Of a DNA stretch of 64,000 nucleotides, positions 20,787 through 30,230 are shown one piece after another (positions within the stretch are counted from its first letter, which is position 1; each line of letters starts with the position of its first letter). Under the pieces are notes generated by a model. It was not told where the DNA came from. It searched no databases and was given only the letters and a program-made list of their open reading frames with translations. A program made the position numbers and the translations under genes. The DNA comes from Bacteroidaceae bacterium (GTDB taxonomy: Bacteria > Bacteroidota > Bacteroidia > Bacteroidales > Bacteroidaceae), in contig JAFUYT010000032.1 of the NCBI GenBank assembly GCA_017470425.1, forward strand, positions 86,088-150,087, written 5' to 3'.

Positions 20787-22433
20787 ATGGCAACAACACC
20801 CGATTTCAAGTACGCTCCGATGTTCCAGCTCGGAGAAGACAAGACCCAGTACCGCCTCCTAACGAAGGAAGGCGTCACCACCGCTACCTTCGAGGGCAAG
20901 GAGATTGTGAAGGTCTCTCCCGAAGCATTGACGCTGCTGGCCCAGCAGGCGTTCCACGACGTGGAGTTCATGCTGCGCCGCGAGCACAATGAGCAAGTGG
21001 CCGCCATCCTCACCGACCCCGAAGCCACGGAGAACGACAAGTACGTGGCCCTGCAGTTCCTGCGCAACGCCGAAACGGCAGCCAAGGGAATCCTCCCCTT
21101 CTGCCAGGACACAGGCACCGCCATTATCCACGGCGAGAAAGGTCAGCAGGTGTGGACGGGCTTCGAGGACGAAGAGGCTTTGAGCCGCGGCGTCTATAAC
21201 ACCTTCACGCAGGACAACCTGCGCTACTCGCAGAACGCTCCGCTGAACATGTACGACGAGGTGAACACGCGCTGCAACCTGCCCGCACAGATTGACATCG
21301 AGGCCACCGAGGGCGCTGAGTACCGCTTCGTGATGGTGGCCAAGGGCGGCGGCTCCGCCAACAAGACCTACTTCTACCCGATGACCAAGGCCACCATCCA
21401 GAACGAGGGTACGCTCATCCCCTTCCTCGTGGAGAAGATGAAGAGCCTCGGCACCGCTGCCTGCCCGCCCTACCACATCGCCTTCGTCATTGGCGGCACG
21501 TCTGCCGAGAAGAACCTGCTGACCGTGAAGCTCGCCAGCATCAAGTACTACGACAGCCTGCCCACCACGGGCGACGAGACGGGCCGCGCCTTCCGTGACA
21601 TCGACTTGGAAAAGAAGTTGTTGAAGGAGGCTCACAATATCGGCCTCGGCGCCCAGTTCGGCGGCAAGTACATGGCGCACGACATCCGTGTCGTCCGTCT
21701 GCCGCGCCACGGCGCCAGCTGCCCCATCGGCATGGGCGTCAGCTGCTCCGCCGACCGCAATATCAAAGCTAAGATCAACCGCGACGGCATCTGGCTCGAA
21801 GTCATGGACAGCAACCCCACCGAGTTGATTCCCGAGGCGCTGCGTCGCCCGGGCGAAGGCGCGAAGGGCATCGAGATCGACCTCAACCAGGGCATCGACG
21901 CCGTGCGCGCCGAGCTGACGAAGTACCCGGTTTCCACGCGCGTGAACCTTAAAGGTACTATCATCGTGGCGCGCGACATCGCCCACGCCAAGCTGAAGGC
22001 CCGCATCGACGCCGGTGAACCCATGCCCGACTACTTCAAGGACTACCCTGTCCTCTATGCCGGTCCCGCCAAGACGCCCGAAGGCTACCCCTGCGGTTCT
22101 ATGGGTCCGACCACGGCCAACCGCATGGATCCCTATGTGGATGAGTTCCAGAGCCTGGGCGCTTCGCTCGTGATGATTGCCAAGGGCAACCGCTCGCAGC
22201 AGGTCACCGACGCCTGCCAGAAGCACGGCGGCTTCTACCTGGGCACCATCGGCGGCGTGGCAGCCGTCCTCTCGCAGTCGAGCATCAAGAGCATCGAGTG
22301 CGTGGAATATCCCGAACTCGGCATGGAAGCCATCTGGAAGATTGAGGTCGAGGACTTCCCCGCCTTCATCCTCGTGGATGACAAGGGCAACGACTTCTTC
22401 AAGCAGCTGAAACCCCTCTGCTGCAAGAACTGA
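20787..22433 (+). CDS. Fumarate hydratase, class I (iron-sulphur)
   Basis: A 548-residue oxygen-sensitive [4Fe-4S] fumarase converting fumarate and malate in the reductive branch to succinate and propionate. The N-terminal alpha domain shows [30 protein letters not shown] and the cluster cysteine regions ([37 protein letters not shown]). The C-terminal beta domain contains [15 protein letters not shown] and [12 protein letters not shown]. Length matches single-chain class I enzymes such as FumA/FumB. The start at 20787 ([16 protein letters not shown]) is preferred over an upstream in-frame codon because homologues begin here. It has its own promoter and is followed 44 nt later by ddh. Confidence 0.95.
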   Translation: MATTPDFKYAPMFQLGEDKTQYRLLTKEGVTTATFEGKEIVKVSPEALTLLAQQAFHDVEFMLRREHNEQVAAILTDPEATENDKYVALQFLRNAETAAKGILPFCQDTGTAIIHGEKGQQVWTGFEDEEALSRGVYNTFTQDNLRYSQNAPLNMYDEVNTRCNLPAQIDIEATEGAEYRFVMVAKGGGSANKTYFYPMTKATIQNEGTLIPFLVEKMKSLGTAACPPYHIAFVIGGTSAEKNLLTVKLASIKYYDSLPTTGDETGRAFRDIDLEKKLLKEAHNIGLGAQFGGKYMAHDIRVVRLPRHGASCPIGMGVSCSADRNIKAKINRDGIWLEVMDSNPTELIPEALRRPGEGAKGIEIDLNQGIDAVRAELTKYPVSTRVNLKGTIIVARDIAHAKLKARIDAGEPMPDYFKDYPVLYAGPAKTPEGYPCGSMGPTTANRMDPYVDEFQSLGASLVMIAKGNRSQQVTDACQKHGGFYLGTIGGVAAVLSQSSIKSIECVEYPELGMEAIWKIEVEDFPAFILVDDKGNDFFKQLKPLCCKN

Positions 22434-22477
22434 TAATCATAGGACACAATTCACAAACAGCTTAATCAGGAAACACA

Positions 22478-23377
22478 ATGAAAAAGATTCGTGCAGCCGT
22501 AGTGGGTTACGGCAATATTGGGAAATATACGGTGGAGGCTCTTCTGGAGGCTCCGGACTTCGAGATTGCGGGCATCGTGCGCCGTCGCGGTGCGGAGGAC
22601 TGCCCCAAGGAGTTAGAGGGCTTCAAGGTGGTGAAGGATATCCGCGAGCTGGAGGGCGTTGATGTGGCCATTCTGGCCACGCCGACGCGTAGCGTAGAGG
22701 CATACGCCAAGGACATCCTGGCACTGGGCATTAACACGGTGGATTCGTTTGACATCCACACGCAGATTGTGTCGCTGCGCCGCTCTCTCGACGCTGCCGC
22801 CAAAGCGGGCAACGCCGTGAGCATCATCAGTGCAGGATGGGATCCGGGTTCGGATAGCATCGTGCGCACGCTCATGGAGAGTCTGGCACCAAAGGGTATC
22901 ACCTACACGAACTTCGGTCCCGGTCGCTCCATGGGGCATAGCGTTTGCGTCCGTTCCAAGGCAGGAGTCAAGGACGCTTTGTCCATGACGATTCCTGTGG
23001 GGCAGGGCATCCATCGCCGTATGGTATATGTGGAGTTGGAAGAGGGTGCTGATTTGGACGAGGTCACGGCAGCCATCAAGGCCGACCCCTATTTCGCTTC
23101 CGACGAGACCCATGTGTTCCAGGTCGAAAGCGTGGATGCGCTGAACGATGTGGGGCATGGCGTGAACCTCGTTCGCAAGGGCGTTTCAGGTCAGACCCAT
23201 AATCAGCTCTTTGAGTTCAATATGAAAATTAACAACCCCGCCCTCACAGCGCAGGTGCTGGTGAACGTGGCCCGTGCCTCGATGCGCCAGCAACCCGGTT
23301 GCTACACGATGATAGAGATTCCCGTCATCGATCTGCTGCCCGGCGACCGTGAGGCGATAGTGGGGCATTTAGTGTAA
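22478..23377 (+). CDS. ddh: meso-Diaminopimelate D-dehydrogenase
   Basis: A 299-residue NADPH-dependent enzyme that reductively aminates tetrahydrodipicolinate to meso-diaminopimelate in one step, supplying lysine and peptidoglycan. It has the Rossmann motif VVGYGNIGKYTVEAL (residues 8-22), SFDIHTQI, the substrate-binding stretch SAGWDPGSDSIVR (117-129) and FGPGRSMGHS. C-terminal HNQLFEFNMKINNPALTAQ and the PGCYTMIEIP segment complete the fold. Its stop overlaps the ribF start (TAATG), so the two are translationally coupled although functionally unrelated. Confidence 0.95.
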   Translation: MKKIRAAVVGYGNIGKYTVEALLEAPDFEIAGIVRRRGAEDCPKELEGFKVVKDIRELEGVDVAILATPTRSVEAYAKDILALGINTVDSFDIHTQIVSLRRSLDAAAKAGNAVSIISAGWDPGSDSIVRTLMESLAPKGITYTNFGPGRSMGHSVCVRSKAGVKDALSMTIPVGQGIHRRMVYVELEEGADLDEVTAAIKADPYFASDETHVFQVESVDALNDVGHGVNLVRKGVSGQTHNQLFEFNMKINNPALTAQVLVNVARASMRQQPGCYTMIEIPVIDLLPGDREAIVGHLV

Positions 23378-24363
23378 TGGTCTGCACCATCGGCTTCTTC
23401 GATGGCGTGCATCGCGGCCATCAGTGCCTCATCCGGCAAGTGCGGGATGAGGCACTGCGGCGTGGTGCGCGTTCGCTGCTCATTACCTTTGACCGCCATC
23501 CGCGTTCGGTGTTTGCCCCAGAGAGTGTGCCGCAGCTGCTGACAACGGCCTCGGAGAAGCAGGCATTGCTGCGTGCTACGGGGGTGGATGACATCTTCGT
23601 CCTGCCCTTTGACCGCGCTATGGCTGCGCTCACGGCGCGGGAGTTCATGCAGCGGGTGCTGAAGGAACAGCTGGGCGTCGATGTCTTGGTCATCGGTTAT
23701 GATCATCGCTTTGGGAGACCTCTCTCCAATTCCCGCAGTGAGGGATTCCCAGAGTATCAGGCGTATGGGAAGGAGCTCGGCATCGAAGTGGTGCAGGCGC
23801 GGGAGCTGGAAGGCGAGCATGTCAGCAGCTCTGCCATTCGGCGGGCGCTGGCGGACGGCGATGTGGCGACGGCAGCGCGGTTGCTGGGGCGTCCTTATGA
23901 ATGGAGGGGGCGTGTCGTACATGGGCACGCCGTCGGCCGCCGACTGGGCTTTCCTACGGCGAATCTCGAGGCTGTGGAGCCAGGAAAGGTGCGACCGGCG
24001 AGGGGGGTGTATGCGGCGAAGGTGCTGTTACCCGCAACTGACGTTGCGGGCACGGCGGCTGGGAGAGCAAGGGGGACCGCAACTGACGTTGCGGGCACGG
24101 CTGCTGCGGACACGGCTGCTGCGGGCACGGGGGCTGTAGCGATGCTCAATATAGGGCATCGGCCTACGTTGGATAACGGCAGTGAACTGAGTATCGAGGC
24201 GAACCTCTTGGATTTCTGCGGCGACCTCTACGGACAGACTCTCACCTTATTCTTTATCGCGCGCCTGCGCGAGGAACGGCAGTTCCGCAGTGAAGCAGAG
24301 CTGGCAGAACAGCTACAGCGCGATCGCGCAGCAGCTCTTGCAGCCTGCAATTCTACTCTTTAA
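23377..24363 (+). CDS. ribF: Bifunctional riboflavin kinase / FAD synthetase
   Basis: A 328-residue enzyme making FMN and FAD from riboflavin. The N-terminal nucleotidyltransferase domain has GFFDGVHRGHQ (residues 6-16), FDRHPRSVF, IGYDHRFGR and EHVSSSAIR; the C-terminal kinase domain has GHAVGRRLGFPTANLE. It starts directly at the catalytic strand, so the usual N-terminal 10-15 residues are absent; the start overlaps the ddh stop. Residues about 217-255 (ATDVAGTAAGRARGT..) are an alanine/threonine-rich insertion in the kinase domain between VYAAKVLL and AMLNIGHRPT. It is encoded by two copies of the palindrome CCCGCAAC-TGAC-GTTGCGGG, at 24031-24051 and 24077-24095. Confidence 0.93.
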   Translation: MVCTIGFFDGVHRGHQCLIRQVRDEALRRGARSLLITFDRHPRSVFAPESVPQLLTTASEKQALLRATGVDDIFVLPFDRAMAALTAREFMQRVLKEQLGVDVLVIGYDHRFGRPLSNSRSEGFPEYQAYGKELGIEVVQARELEGEHVSSSAIRRALADGDVATAARLLGRPYEWRGRVVHGHAVGRRLGFPTANLEAVEPGKVRPARGVYAAKVLLPATDVAGTAAGRARGTATDVAGTAAADTAAAGTGAVAMLNIGHRPTLDNGSELSIEANLLDFCGDLYGQTLTLFFIARLREERQFRSEAELAEQLQRDRAAALAACNSTL

Positions 24364-24381
24364 CGTATCTTTCCTACGCCT

Positions 24382-25185
24382 ATGTCAACTTTCCGCACCC
24401 ACCTCCGCCAACATCCCTTCTGGGTCTATATCCTGCTCTTCCTGTTCTGTCAGCTGGCTTCCGTGCCCGTGGGTCTGTTGATGGCGCGCTGGCTGGGGTA
24501 CGACCAGATGCTGGTGGGTACACTGCTTTTCGCCAATGCGTTGGCGATCATCCTATTCCTCCTCTATCGCCCTGCGACGGTCACCTGGCAGAGTACCCTC
24601 GGCGGCGTACGGGGGCGCGGTGGCCGGCGCTCTGCTCTCGTATTCCTCTTGGCGCTGCCGACCATCCTCTTGGTGAACCTCGGTCAGGAGGCGTTTTTCC
24701 CCGATATCCCCGACCTCGTGGGGGAAGAGACCTTGCAGGCACTGATGTACCACCCGTTGGGGCTGCTGACCATTGCCGTGTTGGGGCCGCTCAGCGAGGA
24801 ACTGCTCTTTCGTGGCGGCGTGCAGTCCGACCTCTACCGCCACACTGCCCAACAGGGTACATGGGTGGCCATCGCCTTGAGTGCAGCCATCTTTGCACTC
24901 ATCCACATGAACCCCGCCCAGATGCCGGCAGCCTTCCTCCTCGGGATCTTGCTCGGCTTAGCCTACTGGTGGACGGGCTCGCTGGTGGCTTCCGTCTGCA
25001 TCCATGTCTTCAACAATTCCTTTGCCTGCGTGCTTTCCCTCTTGTCGCCCGATGATGACAGCCTGATCAACTTCCTGGGCGGGTCAACGTCTGCCGGACT
25101 CACGGCTCTGATTTGTCTCTTTGCGCTCCTCTTAACCCTCCGTGCAGTGCGAAAAGAGGGTCTAAAAAGTACGGAAGAAGGCTAA
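24382..25185 (+). CDS. CPBP family intramembrane metalloprotease
   Basis: A 267-residue polytopic membrane protein with about seven hydrophobic segments. It carries the three CPBP (Abi/CAAX protease-like) motifs: EELLFRGG (residues about 143-150), ALIHMNP (about 173-179) and HVFNNSF (about 210-216). Members include prenyl-protein proteases and bacteriocin self-immunity proteins, but most bacterial paralogues have unknown substrates. It starts 18 nt after ribF, so it may be co-transcribed with it. Nothing nearby hints at a peptide substrate. Confidence 0.85.
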   Translation: MSTFRTHLRQHPFWVYILLFLFCQLASVPVGLLMARWLGYDQMLVGTLLFANALAIILFLLYRPATVTWQSTLGGVRGRGGRRSALVFLLALPTILLVNLGQEAFFPDIPDLVGEETLQALMYHPLGLLTIAVLGPLSEELLFRGGVQSDLYRHTAQQGTWVAIALSAAIFALIHMNPAQMPAAFLLGILLGLAYWWTGSLVASVCIHVFNNSFACVLSLLSPDDDSLINFLGGSTSAGLTALICLFALLLTLRAVRKEGLKSTEEG

Positions 25186-25233
25186 AAAATGTTTTTTTCT
25201 ATATATAATAAGGTGTAGTTCGCTTTTTTTGTG

Positions 25234-25241
25234 TAGTTTTG
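25234..25241 (+). promoter_or_regulatory. -7 promoter element of topA
   Basis: TAGTTTTG matches TAnnTTTG and lies 29 nt before the topA ATG at 25271. The -33 position is not convincing. Confidence 0.5.
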
Positions 25242-25270
25242 CGCCCACATTTGCAAAAAGCACAAGAACT

Positions 25271-27622
25271 ATGTCTAAGAATCTTGTTATCGTAGAGTCC
25301 CCTGCCAAGGCTAAGACCATTGAGAAATTCCTTGGTAAAGACTATAAGGTGATGTCGTCGTATGGTCATATCCGTGACCTGAAGAAGAAAGACTTCAGCA
25401 TCGACACCGCCTCTTTCCAACCCGAGTACGAGGTGCCAGCCGACAAGGTGCACATCGTCAGCCAGCTGAAGCAGAACGCCAAGAAATCCGATGTCATCTG
25501 GCTCGCGTCCGATGAGGACCGCGAGGGAGAGGCTATCTCATGGCATTTGCAAGAGGTTCTGAAGCTGGATCCGAAGACCACGCGCCGCATCGTGTTCCAC
25601 GAAATCACCAAGCCAGCCATCCTGGAGGCGATTGAGCATCCGCGCCACGTGGATATGGCGCTTGTAGATGCACAGCAGGCGCGCCGTGTGCTGGACCGCA
25701 TCGTAGGCTTCAAGCTCTCGCCCGTGTTGTGGCGCAAGGTGAAGCCTTCGCTCAGTGCCGGTCGTGTGCAGAGCGTTGCCGTGCGCTTGATTGTGGAGCG
25801 CGAGCGCGAGGTGCAGGCTTTCAAGAGCGAAGCCACATTCCGCGTGACAGCTCTTCTGGCGCTGCCCGATGGCAACCAGCTGAAGGCTGCACTGAACCGC
25901 CACTTCCAGACACGCGCTGAGGCGGAGGCCTTCCTTGCTTCCCTGAAGGATGCCACGCTTACCATTGAAGATATCCAGACACGCCCCGTCCGTCGCACAC
26001 CGGCACCTCCCTTCACGACGAGTACCCTGCAACAGGAGGCTGCCCATAAGCTGGGCTTCCCCGTCACGCAGACGATGCTCGTAGCGCAGCATCTCTATGA
26101 GAACGGTTTCATCACCTATATGCGTACGGACAGCGTGAACCTCTCGAAGCTCGCTCTTGGCACCAGCCGCTCCGTCATCACGGAGCTGATGGGCGAGGCC
26201 TACGTGAAGACGCGGCAGTACCACACCTCTTCGAAGGGTGCCCAGGAGGCGCACGAGGCAATCCGTCCCACCTACATGGACCGCACGGAGCTGACCTCTG
26301 CCAATCAGCAGGAGCGCCGCCTCTATGACCTCATCTGGAAACGCACCATCGCCAGCCAGATGGCTGATGCTGAGATGGAGAAGACTACCGCCACCATCCG
26401 CATCAGCGGTCGCGATGAACAGTTCGTAGCGACGGGTGAGGTCATCAAGTTCGACGGCTTCCTGAAGGTCTATCGCGAGACCGTCGAGAATGTTGACGGC
26501 GCAGAGGACAGTGCCGAGAGCTCTGCCATCCTGCCGCCGCTCACTGTCGGGGAGACTCTCAGCCGCATTGAGGTGCAGGCTACCGAACGCTTCATGCAGC
26601 ATCCCCCTCGCTACAATGAAGCCAGCCTTGTGCGCAAGCTCGAAGAGCTGGGCATCGGGCGCCCTTCCACCTACGCTCCTACCATTTCCACGATCCAGCA
26701 GCGCGAGTACGTCGTGCGCGGCGATAAGGCTGGCGAGGAACATCCTTACACGGTGCTGTCGCTGACCGGCGCCGACATCCGCGAGGAACAGCGCAGTGCC
26801 ATCCTCGGCGCCGAGCGCGGACGCCTGCTCCCCACCGACACGGGCATCGTCGTCAACGATTTCCTCATGGAGAACTTCCCCTCTATCATGGATTATAACT
26901 TCACCGCCGACGTGGAGAAGGAGTTCGACGCCATCGCTGAGGGCAAGGAGGAGTGGACCGAGATGCTACAACACTTCTGGCGCGAGTTCGAGCCGCAGGT
27001 GGAGCAGTCCATCCAGACGAAGACGGAGCTCCGCGTGGGCGAACGTGTGCTGGGTACGGATCCCGAGAGCGGTCGCACCGTGAGCGTGAAGATTGGGCGC
27101 TTCGGTCCCGTGGCACAGATTGGCACTTCCGAGGACAAGGAGAAACCTCGCTTCGCGCAGCTCAAGAAAGGGCAGAGCATCGAGACGCTGACGCTCGACG
27201 AGGCGCTGGAACTCTTCCGCCTGCCGCGCACGCTGGGCGACTATGAGGGCAAGACCGTCACTGTGGGTACAGGTCGCTACGGCAACTACGTCCTCCATGA
27301 TAAGGTCTTCGTGAGTATCCCCGCCGCGACCGATCCGCTGGCCATCACCCTCGATGACGCTGTCCGCCTCATCGAGGAGAAGAAGCAGAGTGAAGCTGCC
27401 CGCCACCTGAAGACCTTCGCTGAGGACGCGAAGCTCGAGGTTCTGAACGGCCGCTACGGTGCTTATCTGGCCTACGACGGCAACAACTACCGTCTTACGA
27501 AGGCGCAGCAGGAACACGCTACGGAGCTGACCTACGACGAGTGTATGGCCATCGTCAAGGAACAGGACGAGAAGCCTCGTAGCACAGGCGGCAAGCGCCA
27601 CTTCGGCAAGAAGAAATCATAA
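25271..27622 (+). CDS. topA: DNA topoisomerase I
   Basis: A 783-residue type IA topoisomerase that relaxes negative supercoils. The toprim domain begins NLVIVESPAKAKTIEKFLG and has the acidic DEDREGEAISWH (about residues 79-90). The active-site tyrosine is in FITYMRTDSVNL (about 293-304), and GIGRPSTYAPTISTI follows near 470. The C-terminus has three toprim-C repeat units (GRYGNYVL, GRYGAYLAY) and no cysteine zinc fingers, which is usual in Bacteroidales, and ends in a basic tail. The ATG at 25271 is chosen because the upstream in-frame codons span the promoter. Confidence 0.95.
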   Translation: MSKNLVIVESPAKAKTIEKFLGKDYKVMSSYGHIRDLKKKDFSIDTASFQPEYEVPADKVHIVSQLKQNAKKSDVIWLASDEDREGEAISWHLQEVLKLDPKTTRRIVFHEITKPAILEAIEHPRHVDMALVDAQQARRVLDRIVGFKLSPVLWRKVKPSLSAGRVQSVAVRLIVEREREVQAFKSEATFRVTALLALPDGNQLKAALNRHFQTRAEAEAFLASLKDATLTIEDIQTRPVRRTPAPPFTTSTLQQEAAHKLGFPVTQTMLVAQHLYENGFITYMRTDSVNLSKLALGTSRSVITELMGEAYVKTRQYHTSSKGAQEAHEAIRPTYMDRTELTSANQQERRLYDLIWKRTIASQMADAEMEKTTATIRISGRDEQFVATGEVIKFDGFLKVYRETVENVDGAEDSAESSAILPPLTVGETLSRIEVQATERFMQHPPRYNEASLVRKLEELGIGRPSTYAPTISTIQQREYVVRGDKAGEEHPYTVLSLTGADIREEQRSAILGAERGRLLPTDTGIVVNDFLMENFPSIMDYNFTADVEKEFDAIAEGKEEWTEMLQHFWREFEPQVEQSIQTKTELRVGERVLGTDPESGRTVSVKIGRFGPVAQIGTSEDKEKPRFAQLKKGQSIETLTLDEALELFRLPRTLGDYEGKTVTVGTGRYGNYVLHDKVFVSIPAATDPLAITLDDAVRLIEEKKQSEAARHLKTFAEDAKLEVLNGRYGAYLAYDGNNYRLTKAQQEHATELTYDECMAIVKEQDEKPRSTGGKRHFGKKKS

Positions 27623-27650
27623 TTTTAAACTCTCAACTTTCAATTCCTCC

Positions 27651-28178
27651 GTGGTTCGCATCATCCTTATCGGTTACATGGGCGCTGGCAAGACGACTGT
27701 CGGCAAGGCACTGGCAGCAGAGCTCGGTGTGCCCTTCTACGACCTCGACTGGTATATCACCACCCGCTATCGCCGCACCATCCCCGAGATCTTCGCCCAG
27801 CAGGGCGAGGAGGGCTTCCGGGAGCTGGAGCGCAAGATGCTCCATGAAGCTGCAGAGTTCGAGGACATCGTCCTCAGCTGCGGCGGCGGCACACCGTGCT
27901 TCTTCGACAACATGGAGTACATGAACTCTCTCGCCGACACCATCTACCTGAAGGCTGAGCCCGAGATCCTGGCGCAACATCTGAAGATGGGCAAGGGCAA
28001 ACGCCCCCTCATTGAAGGTAAGACGCCCGAGGAACTGGAGGCTTACATTCAGGAGTCCCTGCAGGCGCGCGAGCCGTTCTACTCTCAGGCGAAATACACC
28101 CTCGACATCTCACTCCTCGACACGTTCTCCAAGATCGATGAGTGCGTGAAAATCATCAAGGACATGCTAAAGGTTTAA
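27651..28178 (+). CDS. aroK: Shikimate kinase
   Basis: A 175-residue P-loop kinase that phosphorylates shikimate at O3 in the chorismate pathway. Visible motifs are GYMGAGKTTVGKALA (residues 8-22), the shikimate-binding DLDWYI (31-36), FRELE (55-59), LSCGGGTPCF (73-82) and the lid KGKRPLIEG. The only plausible start is GTG at 27651; the sequence before it is family C filler (aactctcaactttcaattcc) with no clear ribosome site. It is followed 3 nt later by speA and preceded by topA on the same strand, so it is probably co-transcribed. Confidence 0.92.
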   Translation: MVRIILIGYMGAGKTTVGKALAAELGVPFYDLDWYITTRYRRTIPEIFAQQGEEGFRELERKMLHEAAEFEDIVLSCGGGTPCFFDNMEYMNSLADTIYLKAEPEILAQHLKMGKGKRPLIEGKTPEELEAYIQESLQAREPFYSQAKYTLDISLLDTFSKIDECVKIIKDMLKV

Positions 28179-28181
28179 GAC

Positions 28182-30074
28182 ATGAAAAAGTGGCGCATTG
28201 AAGACTCCGAGGAGCTCTATAACATCAAAGGATGGGGAGTCAGCTATTTCGGTATCAACGAGAAAGGGCACGTTTATGTGACGCCCAAGAAGAACAGCGT
28301 ACAGGTGGACCTCAAGGAGGTCATCGACGAACTGGCCACGCGCCATGTCACGGCGCCCGTGCTGCTGCGCTTCCCCGACATTCTTGACAACCGCATTGAG
28401 AAGACCGACGAGTGCTTCCGCAAGGCGGCCAAGGAGTACGACTACCAGGCAGAGCACTTCATCATCTTCCCCATCAAGGTGAACCAGATGCGCCCCGTCG
28501 TGGAGGAGATCATCAGCCACGGCAAGCGCTACAACCTCGGACTGGAAGCCGGCTCCAAGCCTGAGCTCCATGCCGTGTTGGCCACGAACATGGACAGTGA
28601 CAGCCTCATCATCTGCAATGGTCACAAAGACCAGAACTTCATCGAGCTGGCGCTGCTGGCGCAGAAGATGGGCAAGCGTGTGTTCCTCGTCATTGAGAAG
28701 CTGCCCGAGCTGCAGATCATCGCCGAGACCGCCAAGCGGCTGGGCGTGCGCCCCAACCTGGGCATCCGCATCAAGCTCGCCGCCAACGGCAGCGGCAAGT
28801 GGAGCGAGAGCGGCGGCGACGCCTCGAAGTTCGGCCTCAACAGCTCCGAGCTGCTCATGGCGCTGCAACTGCTCGACGAGATGGGTCTGCGCGACTGCCT
28901 GAAGCTCCTCCACTTCCACATCGGCAGCCAGATCACCAAGATCCGCCGCATCTCAACCGCCCTGCGTGAAGCCGCACAGTTCTATGTGCAGCTCCATGCG
29001 ATGGGCTTCGGCATCGAGTTCATCGACTGCGGTGGCGGACTCGGTGTGGATTACGACGGCACTCGTTCCAGCAACAGCGAGTCCAGCGTGAACTATAGCA
29101 TCCAGGAGTACGTCAACGACTGCGTCTATACGCTTGTGGAAGCGGCCAACGCCAACGGCATCCCGCACCCCAATATCATCACCGAGGGCGGTCGCTCGCT
29201 GACGGCTCACCACAGCGTCCTCATCGTGGATGTGATGGAGAGCGTCACGGCGCCCCAGATGCCGGAGGATTTCGAGCCCGGTGAGCACGACCATAAGCTC
29301 GTCCACGACCTCACGGAGATCTGGGACAAGCTCTCCACACGCTCGCTCCTTGAGGACTGGCACGACGCTGAGGACATCCGCGAGGAGGCCCTTGACCTGT
29401 TCCGCCACGGCATCATCGACCTGCGCACCCGCGCTCAGATAGAATCCCTCTACTGGGCTGTCAGCCATGAGGTCGCTGAACTGGCGCACCATCAGAAGCA
29501 CGTCCCCGACGAGCTTCGCGCGCTGGACAAGCAGATGGCCGACAAGTACTTCTGCAACTTCTCCCTCTTCCAGTCGATGCCCGATTCGTGGGCCCTCGAC
29601 CAGCTCTTCCCCATCATGCCCATCGCCCGCCTTGGTGAGCAGCCTACGCGCAGCGCCACCCTGCAGGACATCACTTGCGACTCGGATGGCAAGATCACGA
29701 CCTACGTCAACGGCGGTCACCAGACCAACTACATCCCCCTGCACCCCGTGAAGGCGGATGAGCACTACTACATCGGCGTCTTCCTCGTGGGAGCCTATCA
29801 GGAGATTCTCGGCAACATGCACAACCTCTTCGGCGACACCAACGCCGTCCACATCACCGTCAACCGCGACAACTACGAGATCGAGCAGATTATTGACGGC
29901 GAGACAGTGGCCGATGTCCTCGAATATGTCCAGTACGACCCCAAGAAGCTTGTGCGCCGGCTGGAGATCTGGGTCAGCCGTGCCGTCAAGGACGGCAAGA
30001 TTACCGAGGCAGAGGGCAAGGAATTCATCAGCAACTACCGTGCGGGGCTCTATGGTTACACCTATTTAGAGTGA
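28182..30074 (+). CDS. speA: Biosynthetic arginine decarboxylase
   Basis: A 630-residue PLP-dependent decarboxylase (fold III, alanine-racemase-like barrel) that converts arginine to agmatine, the first step to putrescine and longer polyamines. Motifs include FIIFPIKVNQMRPVV with the PLP lysine (about residue 103), LGLEAGSKPEL, LLHFHIGSQI and FIDCGGGLGVDYDG, as in E. coli SpeA. The C-terminal region has SLFQSMPDSWALDQLFPI. Length is normal. It follows aroK by 3 nt, and a 150-bp repeat pair separates it from argB, so two neighbouring genes act in arginine metabolism. Confidence 0.95.
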   Translation: MKKWRIEDSEELYNIKGWGVSYFGINEKGHVYVTPKKNSVQVDLKEVIDELATRHVTAPVLLRFPDILDNRIEKTDECFRKAAKEYDYQAEHFIIFPIKVNQMRPVVEEIISHGKRYNLGLEAGSKPELHAVLATNMDSDSLIICNGHKDQNFIELALLAQKMGKRVFLVIEKLPELQIIAETAKRLGVRPNLGIRIKLAANGSGKWSESGGDASKFGLNSSELLMALQLLDEMGLRDCLKLLHFHIGSQITKIRRISTALREAAQFYVQLHAMGFGIEFIDCGGGLGVDYDGTRSSNSESSVNYSIQEYVNDCVYTLVEAANANGIPHPNIITEGGRSLTAHHSVLIVDVMESVTAPQMPEDFEPGEHDHKLVHDLTEIWDKLSTRSLLEDWHDAEDIREEALDLFRHGIIDLRTRAQIESLYWAVSHEVAELAHHQKHVPDELRALDKQMADKYFCNFSLFQSMPDSWALDQLFPIMPIARLGEQPTRSATLQDITCDSDGKITTYVNGGHQTNYIPLHPVKADEHYYIGVFLVGAYQEILGNMHNLFGDTNAVHITVNRDNYEIEQIIDGETVADVLEYVQYDPKKLVRRLEIWVSRAVKDGKITEAEGKEFISNYRAGLYGYTYLE

Positions 30075-30079
30075 GGCGA

Positions 30080-30230
30080 CCCCACCCCCCTGCCCCTCCC
30101 GAGGGAGGGGAGTAATTACTGTTCAAGAATTGTATATTTATTATAGACATTTATAGTTTTCTACACAATGGAAAATCTCTTAGTCAATCACATACAACTC
30201 CCCTCCCTCGGGAGGGGCAGGGGGGTGGGG
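30080..30230. repeat. Perfect 31-bp inverted repeat pair between speA and argB
   Basis: 30080-30110 and 30200-30230 are exact reverse complements (31 of 31 bases), each with an internal palindrome (CCCTCCCGAGGGAGGG core), enclosing 89 nt of AT-rich sequence. They belong to family A. The right copy lies within the annotated N-terminus of argB. It resembles a paired REP or miniature element; transposition is inferred. Confidence 0.75.
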
